Shown here piece after piece: positions 42,385 to 49,980 of a stretch of DNA of 64,000 bases. The DNA lies in the NCBI RefSeq assembly GCF_000349325.1, contig NC_020504.1:6482053-6546052 (forward strand), written 5' to 3'. The position numbers and the translations under genes are program-made. The notes beneath the pieces were generated by a model. The model did not search any database. It was given only the letters and a program-made list of their open reading frames with translations, and was not told where the DNA came from. The DNA is from Streptomyces davaonensis JCM 4913 (GTDB taxonomy: Bacteria > Actinomycetota > Actinomycetes > Streptomycetales > Streptomycetaceae). Position 1 is the stretch's first letter, and every line of letters starts with the position of its first letter.

Positions 42385-43268
42385 CTTCCCTGTCGAAGCA
42401 GGAGGTCGACCATCCCCGTCGTGTCCTCCTCGCCCCGTCCCTGCGCGAGCAGCCGTTCCATGAGCGCCATGTACGGCGTCAGCAGTTCCGGACTCACCCC
42501 CTGCTCCTGTGCCGTGCGCAGCAGCGTGGCGTTGCCCGCCGTCTGCATGGCGAGGTTGGAGACGACGTTCTTCGTGAAGTCCTCGCTCTCCAGCTGGTCG
42601 GCGGTGTTGTGCACGGTGTGGGCCATCGCGGTGAGCCAGCCCTGGAGCAGCCCCGCGAACTCCTTCGGCGCGATGTCCTCCCGGCGCACCAGTGAGAAGG
42701 CGTGGAAGACCCCCGCGAACATGCCGGTCATGGCGCTGAGCAGGGCCACGTCGTGCAGCGCGGCGAAGCCCGGATCGGCGCCGACCCAAGCGGTTCCGGC
42801 CGGGACGGCGAGGGTCTCCCGGTGCTCCTCGAACAGCCCGGCGGAGCCGCTGTAGAAGACGTACGCCCCGGAGTCCGGGCTGCCGATCATCGGCGGTACG
42901 GCCATGATCCCGGCGTCCACGAACCGCGCTCCGCGCTCCTCGGCCCAGGCGGCACGGGCGCGGCCCTCGGCCGGGGTGCCGGTGGTGAGGTTCACCAGGT
43001 CCCGGCCGGTGAGGTCGGCCCCGGCGAGGGCCTCGCCGAGGGAGTCGTCGTCGAGGAGACAGGCGATCACCAGCCGGTTGGCGGCCACCGCGGCGGCGGC
43101 ACTGCTCGCGACGGTCGCCCCTTCGGCGGCCAGTGCCGCGGTGCGGGCGGGGGTGCGGTTCCAGACGGTCACGGGGTGTCCGGCGGCGAGCCAGGCACGG
43201 CCGAGGGCGGTGCCCATGGCGCCGGTGCCGAGCAGGGTGAGGGGCATCGGAGAGGCGTTGTCAGTCAT
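42381..43268 (-). CDS. Imine-reductase-like NAD(P)-dependent oxidoreductase
   Basis: A 295-residue soluble enzyme of the 6-phosphogluconate/beta-hydroxyacid dehydrogenase superfamily. The Rossmann motif LTLLGTGAMGTALGRAWLAAG and NRTPARTAALAAEGA indicate NADPH preference. The helical C-terminal domain, with ALHDVALLSAMTGMFAGVFHAF, fits the imine reductase/reductive aminase branch, where the Asp of the HDVALL block is the usual catalytic site; the classical dehydrogenase Lys is lacking. A divergent HxlR regulator and a palindrome in the shared promoter suggest substrate-induced expression. Natural substrate unknown. Confidence 0.85.
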   Translation of the reverse strand: MTDNASPMPLTLLGTGAMGTALGRAWLAAGHPVTVWNRTPARTAALAAEGATVASSAAAAVAANRLVIACLLDDDSLGEALAGADLTGRDLVNLTTGTPAEGRARAAWAEERGARFVDAGIMAVPPMIGSPDSGAYVFYSGSAGLFEEHRETLAVPAGTAWVGADPGFAALHDVALLSAMTGMFAGVFHAFSLVRREDIAPKEFAGLLQGWLTAMAHTVHNTADQLESEDFTKNVVSNLAMQTAGNATLLRTAQEQGVSPELLTPYMALMERLLAQGRGEEDTTGMVDLLLRQGS

Positions 43269-43303
43269 GGCGGTTAGCCTCGTAGCAGGTGAACGGCCTG
43301 CTC

Positions 43304-43315
43304 AAGTACGTACTT
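43304..43315. promoter_or_regulatory. Operator candidate for the first HxlR regulator
   Basis: AAGTACGTACTT is a perfect 12-bp palindrome 36 bp upstream of the imine-reductase-like gene and 84 bp upstream of the divergent HxlR gene. HxlR-family sites are often of the TACT/AGTA type, which supports the assignment. Confidence 0.6.
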
Positions 43316-43398
43316 TGGAGTGGGCGCTTACCGCCGGGAAAGCATCGAGGCAGAGCGTTCGGGACAGAGCGTTCGGGACGAGAGGGACGGGGGCCGAC

Positions 43399-43788
43399 AT
43401 GGCGACGGCGCGACGGCCGGGGTCGTACCACTGCGGGATCGACGCGGCGATGGACGTGATCGGCGGCAAGTGGAAGGTGCTGATCCTGTGGGAGCTCTCG
43501 GTGCGTCCGCACCGGTTCGGGGAGCTGCGCCGCGCGCTGCCGGGCGTCACGGAGAAGGTGCTCGCCGCCCACCTGCGCGAGCTGGAGGCCGACGGCATCG
43601 TGCACCGCGAGGAGTACGAGGAGGTGCCGCCGCGGGTGGAGTACTCCCTGACCCCGAAGGGCGTCAGCCTCAACGCCGCGCTGGAACCGCTGGGCGCGTG
43701 GGGCAAGCGGAACATCCTGGGCACCTCACCGGCTGCCGGTGAGGTGCGCGAAGACGACGACGTTGCCCTGATAGCCCGTGGCGCGTGA
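43399..43788 (+). CDS. HxlR family transcriptional regulator
   Basis: A 129-residue winged-helix (MarR-like) regulator from ATG 43399. Signature residues are YHCGIDAAMDVIGGKWKVLILWEL, including the conserved cysteine at about residue 12 often used for redox or electrophile sensing, and FGELRRALPGVTEKVLAAHLREL. It is divergent from an imine-reductase-like gene with a palindrome between them, so it probably controls that gene. Its last 63 bp overlap the 3' end of the sortase gene on the other strand, an unusual tail-to-tail overlap in which both reading frames look genuine. Confidence 0.9.
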   Translation: MATARRPGSYHCGIDAAMDVIGGKWKVLILWELSVRPHRFGELRRALPGVTEKVLAAHLRELEADGIVHREEYEEVPPRVEYSLTPKGVSLNAALEPLGAWGKRNILGTSPAAGEVREDDDVALIARGA

Positions 43789-44349
43789 GTAGCCCCCGCC
43801 GCAGGTGATCACCCGCAGCTCGGGGCGGCGGGCCGCGCCGTAGACCTTCTCGTCGGGGAAGTCCCGGGCGTCGTACACCTCGACGGAGTCGACCGTGAAC
43901 ACGGCCGTGGAGCCGTCGCGCCGGTCCACCTCCACCGCGCTGCCCTTCTTCAGGGCGCCGAGGCGGTAGAAGACGGCGGGGCCCTCGGCGTTGTCGACGT
44001 GGCCCGCGACGATGGCGGTGCCCTTCTCGCCGGGTGTGGTGCCGGACTCGTACCAGCCGGCCAGGTTCTTCTGCTCGGCGGGCGGCACGTCGAGGCTGCC
44101 GGACGGAGTGAGGCCGAGGCCCGTGAGGGGGGCGTCCACCCTGATCGACGGGATGCGGACATGGTCCGGTGGGGAGGGCGGCAGCGCGGGCGCGGCGGAC
44201 GGCTGCCGGTCGGCGGGGTCGGCGTGCGCCTGGGCGGCGGAGGGCTGCGGCGGGGCGTGCCGTTCGGCGCCGCTGTGCAGCAGCCAGGCACCGGAGCACA
44301 GGGCCACCACCGTGACGGCCGCTGTCGCGGCGTCGCTGTACCTGCGCAC
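43726..44349 (-). CDS. Class F sortase
   Basis: A 207-residue membrane-anchored transpeptidase. GTG 44349 follows CAGGAGG. The first 25 residues contain a hydrophobic anchor (AATAAVTVVALCSGAWLLH), then a Pro/Ala-rich stalk, then the sortase barrel with IPSIRVDAPLTGLGL, the catalytic His in IVAGHVDN, the catalytic Cys in VITCGGGYS and a nearby Arg (SRATGYQGNV). Class F enzymes are common in actinomycetes, with largely unknown substrates. The upstream gene encodes an exported, membrane-anchored protein. The LAXTG protein at 28261-28662 is more likely handled by class E enzymes encoded elsewhere. Confidence 0.9.
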   Translation of the reverse strand: MRRYSDAATAAVTVVALCSGAWLLHSGAERHAPPQPSAAQAHADPADRQPSAAPALPPSPPDHVRIPSIRVDAPLTGLGLTPSGSLDVPPAEQKNLAGWYESGTTPGEKGTAIVAGHVDNAEGPAVFYRLGALKKGSAVEVDRRDGSTAVFTVDSVEVYDARDFPDEKVYGAARRPELRVITCGGGYSRATGYQGNVVVFAHLTGSR

Positions 44350-44378
44350 GCGCGCCTCCTGAACGGGCTGACCCTGTT

Positions 44379-44417
44379 CCCCCTCCGGGCCGCGAGGGGC
44401 GTCGGACCCGGAGGGGG
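44379..44417 (-). terminator. Strong hairpin between the membrane protein gene and the sortase gene
   Basis: An 11-bp perfect stem (CCCCCTCCGGG, 44379-44389, with CCCGGAGGGGG, 44407-44417) lies between two minus-strand genes. It may end the upstream transcript or reduce sortase expression relative to its neighbour. Confidence 0.75.
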
Positions 44418-44461
44418 AGGGGACATGCGGTACCGGCGGGACGGACAGCGGAGGGTGTCCG

Positions 44462-44983
44462 TCAGATCCCGTCGCCTCTCGCCCGGCGATGCAGGAGCCA
44501 GGTACCGCCCGCGGCGGCGACGGCGAGTGCCGCCACGCCGGCCGCGGTCTGCACGGGGTCGGGGCCGAGTGCGCCGCCGACCCCCGTCTTCACACTTCCT
44601 CGCGGATGCACCGGTTGGCGCTGCGAGGTCAGCGTCACCACCAGATCGCCGGTCACCTTCCGCCCGCCCCCGGCACAGGTCGCGGTGATCTCGTACGTCC
44701 CCGGCTGCGCGCTCGGCGGCACCCGGAACCGTCCGATCGCGTCCCGCTCATGGGTGCTGGGCGCCAGCGTGAACCGACCCGCGCCCACCGCGCTGGCGTC
44801 GCCCACCGCGGTACCGCCGTCCGCGCAGGCCGAGGTGTTCACGGTGACCTGTCCGCCCGGCACGACCGAGGAGGGGTGGACCTCCAGGTGCGCGGCGCCC
44901 ACGCCGTACGCCGGTGCGCAGACCAGCCCGGCAGCCGCGCCGGCGAGCGCGCTCCCGGTCAGCAGACGGGCGGTACGGCGCAT
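44462..44983 (-). CDS. Exported protein with C-terminal membrane anchor
   Basis: A 173-residue protein from ATG 44983 (AGGGAG upstream; the frame is open to 45013). A signal peptide (RLLTGSALAGAAAGLVCAPA) precedes an Ig-like beta domain (HLEVHPSSVVPGGQVTVNTSA, then RFRVPPSAQPGTYEITATC) with a probable disulfide, a Pro/Gly linker, and a C-terminal helix (AAGVAALAVAAAGGTWLLHRR). No LPXTG-type motif precedes the helix. It lies next to the class F sortase and may be its partner or substrate, which is inference. No named family recognised. Confidence 0.75.
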   Translation of the reverse strand: MRRTARLLTGSALAGAAAGLVCAPAYGVGAAHLEVHPSSVVPGGQVTVNTSACADGGTAVGDASAVGAGRFTLAPSTHERDAIGRFRVPPSAQPGTYEITATCAGGGRKVTGDLVVTLTSQRQPVHPRGSVKTGVGGALGPDPVQTAAGVAALAVAAAGGTWLLHRRARGDGI

Positions 44984-45193
44984 CGATGCTCCCTGGGGAT
45001 CAGCGGTGGTCACTGCCCTTCAGAGGTAAGGGGCAGTGGGCCGGGGCCGCTTCCTGATGGAGCGTCAGAATTGGGGTGAATGGGTGTCAGGAAGACCGGT
45101 GGGGCAGCGCGTTTTGGCAGGTCAAGGCGGTCGCTCGAAGGAGTCGGGCAACTGCCTGCCCGGCGCGTGTGAACGGGTGACCCGATGAGGCGC

Positions 45194-45221
45194 TTGACCT
45201 CGACAAAGGTTGAGGTATCAC
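45194..45221 (+). promoter_or_regulatory. SoxR-box promoter
   Basis: TTGACC (45194-45199) and TATCAC (45216-45221) are separated by 16 nt and overlap an 18-bp near-palindrome, CCTCGACAAAGGTTGAGG (45198-45215), which matches the SoxR consensus CCTCAA...TTGAGG. The -10 lies 9 nt before the ATG, so the transcript is probably leaderless. Confidence 0.85.
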
Positions 45222-45230
45222 GCTGTCGTC

Positions 45231-45815
45231 ATGACTTCCGCCATGGAACCCCTGAATGTCACCGTCGTCATCGGCAGCAACCGCCACGGCCGCTTCGGCC
45301 CTGTCGTGGCCGACTGGATCCTGGAGCACGTCGGGCGCCGCGAGGACCTCACGGCCGAGGTCGTGGACGTGGCCGGAATCGAGCTGCCCACGTCCTTCGC
45401 CCGCACCGAGGAGGCGACCGCGGCCCTCGCCGACGTGAGCCCGAAACTGGCCCGCGCCGACGCGTTCGTCGTCCTGACCCCCGAGTACAACCACTCCTTC
45501 CCGGCGGGCCTGAAGAACCTCATCGACTGGCACTACGCGGAGTGGCGCGCCAAGCCCGTCGCCCTGATCTCCTACGGCGGACTCGCGGGCGGCCTGCGAG
45601 CGGCGGAACACCTCCGGCAGGTCTTCGCCGAACTCCACGCCGTCACCGTCCGCGACACCGTCTCCTTCCACAACGCCGGCGCCTCCTTCGACGACTCCGG
45701 CCGCCTGAAGGACCCCACGGCCCCGGACGCGGCGGCCAAGACGATGCTGGACCAGCTGGTGTGGTGGGGGACGGCACTGCGGGAGGCGAAGGAGAGGCGC
45801 CCGTACGGGAGTTGA
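45231..45815 (+). CDS. NADPH-dependent FMN reductase (SoxR regulon)
   Basis: A 194-residue flavodoxin-like quinone/FMN reductase. The FMN-phosphate loop VIGSNRHGRFGP and the family block TPEYNHSFPAGLKNLIDWHY are intact, followed by PVALISYGGLAGGLRAAEHL. ATG 45231 is chosen because a SoxR-type promoter ends 9 nt upstream; ATG 45243 is an alternative. In S. coelicolor the SoxR regulon includes an FMN reductase in this same chromosomal neighbourhood (between nirB and nasA, SCO2478 from memory), so this gene is probably its orthologue. It likely detoxifies redox-cycling quinones such as endogenous pigments. SoxR itself is not in the window. Confidence 0.9.
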   Translation: MTSAMEPLNVTVVIGSNRHGRFGPVVADWILEHVGRREDLTAEVVDVAGIELPTSFARTEEATAALADVSPKLARADAFVVLTPEYNHSFPAGLKNLIDWHYAEWRAKPVALISYGGLAGGLRAAEHLRQVFAELHAVTVRDTVSFHNAGASFDDSGRLKDPTAPDAAAKTMLDQLVWWGTALREAKERRPYGS

Positions 45816-45830
45816 GAGCCTCCCTCGCCC

Positions 45831-46256
45831 CTACACCCCTGCCGCGCTCCCCGGATGCTCCGCGTCCCAGTCCGCCCGCGCCGCCGCGATGGCGGGTTTG
45901 TGGTCGCGGGACCAGTCGGCGAGCCCCGAGATCACGGCCGAGAAGCTGCGGCCCATCGGGGTGAGGCGGTACTCGACCTGGGGCGGGAGGGTCGGATGCA
46001 CGATCCGCTCGACCAGCCCGTCCCGGCACAGCCGCTTCGTGGTCAGGGACAGCATGCGCTGCGAGATGCCGGGTATCGCGCGCTCCAACTCGCCGTAGCG
46101 GCGGCTGCCCTTGGCGAGTTCCACGATGACCAACACGGTCCACCGATCCCCCAGCCGGTCCAGCACATCACGGATCCCGCAGTCGTCATCGCCACACGGC
46201 CCTTCCGGAATAGCGCCGTTGACCTGGGAACTTACGGCGGTGTTCGGGCCTGACAC
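45831..46256 (-). CDS. HxlR family regulator (QorR-like)
   Basis: A 141-residue winged-helix regulator. GTG 46256 is chosen for the strong GGAGG site seven bases upstream; the open frame extends to 46559 through the neighbour's promoter. The core CGIRDVLDRLGDRWTVLVIVEL and YGELERAIPGISQRMLSLTTKRL are typical. Conserved cysteines at about 25 and 30 (PCGDDDCGIRD) may sense quinones or electrophiles. It is divergent from a QorB-like oxidoreductase, the arrangement of ytfH/ytfG in enterobacteria, with a 16-bp palindrome between, so it probably represses that gene. Confidence 0.9.
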   Translation of the reverse strand: MSGPNTAVSSQVNGAIPEGPCGDDDCGIRDVLDRLGDRWTVLVIVELAKGSRRYGELERAIPGISQRMLSLTTKRLCRDGLVERIVHPTLPPQVEYRLTPMGRSFSAVISGLADWSRDHKPAIAAARADWDAEHPGSAAGV

Positions 46257-46276
46257 GAAAGTGCCTCCTTTTGGAA

Positions 46277-46292
46277 CCGCCGAACTCGGCGG
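46277..46292. promoter_or_regulatory. Operator candidate of the QorR/QorB-like pair
   Basis: CCGCCGA-AC-TCGGCGG has perfect 7-bp arms around 2 nt and lies in the 79-bp gap between the divergent genes. Confidence 0.55.
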
Positions 46293-46335
46293 ATGCTCGG
46301 TGCTGTTCGTAAGGATCAACGCAAGGGGTGCTCGA

Positions 46336-47223
46336 ATGATTCTCGTTACCGGAGTCTCAGGAGGACTGGGCCGACTGGTGCTCCAGGGCCTGACCGCACT
46401 GTCCGGGCCCGACGGGATCGAGGTCGTGGCAGGCACCCGGGGCGGCGACGGAGAGACCGCGCGCCGTATCGACTTCGACGACCCGGCGAGCCTCGTGGAG
46501 GGGTTCGCCGGGGTCGACGTCCTGGTGATGATCTCCGCCGGATACGCCGAGGACGACATAGTGCTGGCCCGCCACGGCGCGGTGGCCGACGCGGCGGCAG
46601 CGGCGGGCGTCCGCCACGTGATCTACACCAGCCTGGCCGCGTCGGGTGAACGCACCACCCTCGCCCTCCCGCACCGCTGGACCGAGGACCGTCTGGCCCA
46701 TGGCCCGTACGACACGACGATCCTGCGCAACGGCCTCTACGCCGAACTCCTGGGCGGCCTCTCGGCGGGTTCCGCGGGACCGGCCGCCGAGACCGGGGTC
46801 TTCTCCGCCGCGTACGGCACGGGCCGGATGTCGGTCGTGGCCAGGGAGGACCTCGCGGACATCACGGTAAGCGTGGCCGCAGAGGCCGACCGTGCCCTGA
46901 CCTCCGGGGGCCACAGCCGCCACGCCGGACGGACGTACGAACTGGAGGGCGTAACCGCGCTCGGCGGCACCGACCTGGCCGACCTCCTGACCAAGCGGTA
47001 CGGCAGGCAGGTCGACTACCACCCCACGTCCCTCACCGACGCGCGCACCGCACTGGCAGGCCACGGCCTGGAGCCCTACCAGATCACCCACACCCTGTCC
47101 CTGCTCTCCAACATGGCGGCGGGCTTCCTGGAGGCGAAGACCTCCGACGTGCCGACCCTGTTGGGGTCTGCGCCGCGCCCGGTACACGACCTGGTGACCG
47201 AGTCCGCCACGGCGGGCGGCTGA
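46336..47223 (+). CDS. NAD(P)H-binding quinone oxidoreductase, NmrA/QorB type
   Basis: A 295-residue atypical short-chain dehydrogenase. ATG 46336 follows AAGGGGTG. The nucleotide motif MILVTGVSGGLGRLVLQGL starts at residue 1, followed by RRIDFDDPASLVEGFAGVDV, IYTSLAASGERTTLALPHR and LRNGLYAELLGGL. QorB-like enzymes reduce quinones with NADPH; NmrA-like relatives are redox sensors, so activity cannot be fixed. The divergent HxlR gene points to inducible detoxification. Two nucleotides separate its end from the convergent phosphotransferase gene. Confidence 0.9.
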   Translation: MILVTGVSGGLGRLVLQGLTALSGPDGIEVVAGTRGGDGETARRIDFDDPASLVEGFAGVDVLVMISAGYAEDDIVLARHGAVADAAAAAGVRHVIYTSLAASGERTTLALPHRWTEDRLAHGPYDTTILRNGLYAELLGGLSAGSAGPAAETGVFSAAYGTGRMSVVAREDLADITVSVAAEADRALTSGGHSRHAGRTYELEGVTALGGTDLADLLTKRYGRQVDYHPTSLTDARTALAGHGLEPYQITHTLSLLSNMAAGFLEAKTSDVPTLLGSAPRPVHDLVTESATAGG

Positions 47224-47225
47224 AC

Positions 47226-48143
47226 TCACCCGCACTCCGCCAGCACTTCAGCCACGGCCCGCCGCCCCACCCCCGCCAGCACCGGGTTCATGCCGTTGCC
47301 GAAGGCGTCGCCGTAGTAGTGATCGGCCATCAGCCCGAAGCAGAGGGCCCACCCCCGCCCCCGTTCCCAGGTGGCGTCGTCGATGTCGGCGGCGCCACGG
47401 AACGCCTCGCGGGTCTCGGCGCCGAACACGGTCCACGCGGCCATCAGGTCAGCTGCCGGATCCCCGACACCGAGGCAGCCGAAGTCGATGACGGAGGTGA
47501 GTCGGCCGTCGACGGTAAGCAGATTGCCCGGCAGAAGGTCCCCGTGCAGCCAGACGGGCGCGCGGTCCCATCCCGGCAACCCCAGAGTCCTCTCCCAGAC
47601 CTCGGTGGCGAGCACCGGATCGATCGTCCCGTCGGACCCGAGATCACGGATGGCGCCCCGCACGTAGTCATCGTTGTGTCCGGGCGGCGAGCCCCGATAG
47701 GAAGTCGGCGCGTCGCTCGCGTCGGCCTGACGCAGGGCGGCGAGGAATCGCCCCAACTGCAAGGCGGCCTCGGCTGGTTGGGCGAGGGGCGTGTCGTGGG
47801 CGTTGGCCCCCTCAAGCCACTCGTACACCCCCCAAACCAGCGGGTACCCGCCCCCCGGAGCCCCCACAGCAACGGGCACCGGCACGGACAACGGCAACTC
47901 CGGCGCCAGCCGAGGCAGCCACCGGTACTCCCGCTGAACCTGCCCTTCCCCATCCCGCAACCGGGGCAGCCGCACGACGAGTTCGTCCCCGAGCCGATAC
48001 ATCGCATTGTCGGTCCCGGCCGACCGCACGAACCGAACCTCGAGCCCCGCCCACTCCGGAAACCGCCGGGCAATCAGCCGACGCACCAACTCCGCGTCGA
48101 TGTCGAGCTCGTCGGGACGCATTTTGGGCGGTGAGGTCGGCAT
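47226..48143 (-). CDS. Aminoglycoside phosphotransferase (APH) family protein
   Basis: A 305-residue kinase-fold protein from ATG 48143 (GGAG upstream; the frame is open to 48242). The catalytic loop WLHGDLLPGNLLTVDG and the metal-binding VIDFGCLGVGDPAADLMAAW are intact, and GTDNAMYRLGDELVVRLPRL forms the N-lobe. Such genes may confer aminoglycoside or macrolide resistance or phosphorylate other small molecules; the substrate is not predictable. It does not match a well-known resistance class to my eye. A strong hairpin separates it from the upstream protease gene. Confidence 0.88.
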   Translation of the reverse strand: MPTSPPKMRPDELDIDAELVRRLIARRFPEWAGLEVRFVRSAGTDNAMYRLGDELVVRLPRLRDGEGQVQREYRWLPRLAPELPLSVPVPVAVGAPGGGYPLVWGVYEWLEGANAHDTPLAQPAEAALQLGRFLAALRQADASDAPTSYRGSPPGHNDDYVRGAIRDLGSDGTIDPVLATEVWERTLGLPGWDRAPVWLHGDLLPGNLLTVDGRLTSVIDFGCLGVGDPAADLMAAWTVFGAETREAFRGAADIDDATWERGRGWALCFGLMADHYYGDAFGNGMNPVLAGVGRRAVAEVLAECG

Positions 48144-48160
48144 GGGGCTCCAAAGACTGT

Positions 48161-48196
48161 GGGCGGCAGGGGAGCCTAACCAGCCCCCTGCCGCCC
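48161..48196 (-). terminator. Terminator of the M4 protease gene
   Basis: A 12-bp perfect stem (GGGCGGCAGGGG, 48161-48172, with CCCCTGCCGCCC, 48185-48196) with a 12-nt loop, 21 nt after the protease stop on the minus strand. Confidence 0.88.
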
Positions 48197-48217
48197 AGGC
48201 CACCGCATTTCCCACGC

Positions 48218-49870
48218 TCAGCCCACGCCGACCGCGCTCCAAGCCGCAGCCACCGCCGCGTACTCCGAACTCCCGCTCCCGTACAGGTCCTTCGCCGCGC
48301 TCAGGGTCGCCGTACGCGCGCCGGCGTAGTTCGTCGAAGAGGTCATGTAGACCGTCAGCGCCCGGTACCAGATCGCGCCCAGCTTGGCGCGGCCGATTCC
48401 GGTCACCGAAGAGCCGTTGCAGGTGGGGGAGTTGTGAACCGTGCCGTTGATGGACTTCGCGCCGCTGCCCTCCGCCAGCAGGTACGCGAAGTGGTTGCCG
48501 ATGCCGGAGGAGTAGTGGACGTCCAGGTCGGCCGCCCCCGTGGTCCAGCAGTCGACCGAGCTGCCGTCCTTGCTGGGCTTGTCCATGTAGCGCAGGGCGT
48601 CCTGGCCGAAGCCGTCCCGGACGATCTTCTCGCCGATCAGGTAGTCGCCGGGGTCGGAGGCGTTGGCCGCGTGGAACTCCACCAGCGTGCCGAAGACGTC
48701 CGACGTCGCCTCGTTCAGGCCCCCGGACTCGCCCGAGTACGTCAGCGCCGCCGTCTTGGACGTCACCCCGTGCGACATCTCGTGCCCGGCCACGTCCAGT
48801 GACACCAACGGGCCGAGGTTGGTCCCGTCACCGTCGCCGTAGGTCATGCAGAAGCAACTGTCGTCCCAGAAGGCGTTGTTGTACCGCGTCCCGTAGTGCA
48901 CCCGGTTGTACGACCCCTTGCCGTCGCCCGCGATGCCGTTGCGGCCGTGCACGCCCTTGAAGTAGTCCCAGGTCATGTCGGTGCCGTACTGCGCGTCCAC
49001 GGCGGCGGTCGCGCGGTCGGTGTTCGCGCCCGTGCCCCAGTGGTTGTCGGCGTCCGTGAACACCGTCGACGGCGCCCGGGTGACGCAGATGGTCCCGAGC
49101 AGACACAGGTCGACCTTGCCCGCCGCGTCACCCGTGTAAGTGCCCCCGCGTGAGGCGTCCTTGAGCTGGTACGTCGATCCCGAGAGGGTGGTGTTCAGGG
49201 GGACCGTTCCGCTGTACAGCGACTTTCCGTCGCCGCCCGCCGTCTCCAGGGTGTCCCACGCGTCGATCTCCGCACCGGTGCGCGCATCGGTCAGCACCGT
49301 CCGCCCGACCGGGTTGCCGAGCGAGTCCCGGGCCACGACATCGGTCCGCCAGGCCAGCTTCGGCGAGCCGTGCAGGGCGTCCACGACCAGCCGGGGCTTG
49401 GCCGTGAGTTGACGGAGGGCCTCGCCCAGGTTGGTGGCGCGCAGCGCGCTCACGGCGAGGTCGGCGGCGCGGGTCGCGGGGAGCGCGGGAGTGACACCGG
49501 CCGCCGGGGCGACGGATCCGCGAACGGCGCGCGAGGCGCTGCGGTACGTCCCGTCCTTGGCCAGGTGCACCACGAAGTCACCGCCCAGCACCGGAAGTTG
49601 ACGATAGGTCCGGTCGTAGCGCACATGCTGCGTGCCGTCCGCGTCCACGATCACGTCCCGGACCTTCGTCTCCTGCGCGGAGGTCAGGCCCAGGGCGGCC
49701 GCGTGATCGACCAGTGCTGCCGCCGCGTTCTCGACCGCGACCGCCCGCGTCGGCTTGTTCGCGGCGCCCGCGCTCGGGGTGAGCGTCGCGGCGAGCAGAC
49801 CGGCGGCGGTGACGGCCACACCGGCGGTGGCGAGACGGGAACCTCGGATGTGCGGCCGTATCCGGCTCAT
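48218..49870 (-). CDS. Secreted M4 family (thermolysin-like) metallopeptidase
   Basis: A 550-residue exported zinc protease. ATG 49870 follows GAGGAG. The signal peptide RLATAGVAVTAAGLLAATL and an Ala-rich cleavage region are followed by a propeptide of about 170 residues (FTP/PepSY type), then the catalytic domain with HEMSHGVTSK (zinc ligands and Glu), GLNEATSDVFG (third ligand Glu) and the C-terminal VHYSSGIGNHFAYLLAEGSG. All active-site residues are present, so it is probably a functional extracellular endopeptidase used in nutrition. It ends at a strong hairpin. Confidence 0.95.
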   Translation of the reverse strand: MSRIRPHIRGSRLATAGVAVTAAGLLAATLTPSAGAANKPTRAVAVENAAAALVDHAAALGLTSAQETKVRDVIVDADGTQHVRYDRTYRQLPVLGGDFVVHLAKDGTYRSASRAVRGSVAPAAGVTPALPATRAADLAVSALRATNLGEALRQLTAKPRLVVDALHGSPKLAWRTDVVARDSLGNPVGRTVLTDARTGAEIDAWDTLETAGGDGKSLYSGTVPLNTTLSGSTYQLKDASRGGTYTGDAAGKVDLCLLGTICVTRAPSTVFTDADNHWGTGANTDRATAAVDAQYGTDMTWDYFKGVHGRNGIAGDGKGSYNRVHYGTRYNNAFWDDSCFCMTYGDGDGTNLGPLVSLDVAGHEMSHGVTSKTAALTYSGESGGLNEATSDVFGTLVEFHAANASDPGDYLIGEKIVRDGFGQDALRYMDKPSKDGSSVDCWTTGAADLDVHYSSGIGNHFAYLLAEGSGAKSINGTVHNSPTCNGSSVTGIGRAKLGAIWYRALTVYMTSSTNYAGARTATLSAAKDLYGSGSSEYAAVAAAWSAVGVG

Positions 49871-49980
49871 GGATCTCCTCGGGAGGGCACGGGTGATCTT
49901 GTCCTGCGATTTAAGGGGCCATGACAGGTGAGTGGCCAGAGTCGTCCCGTGGAGATGTGTGAGGAGACAGAATCGTTTCT

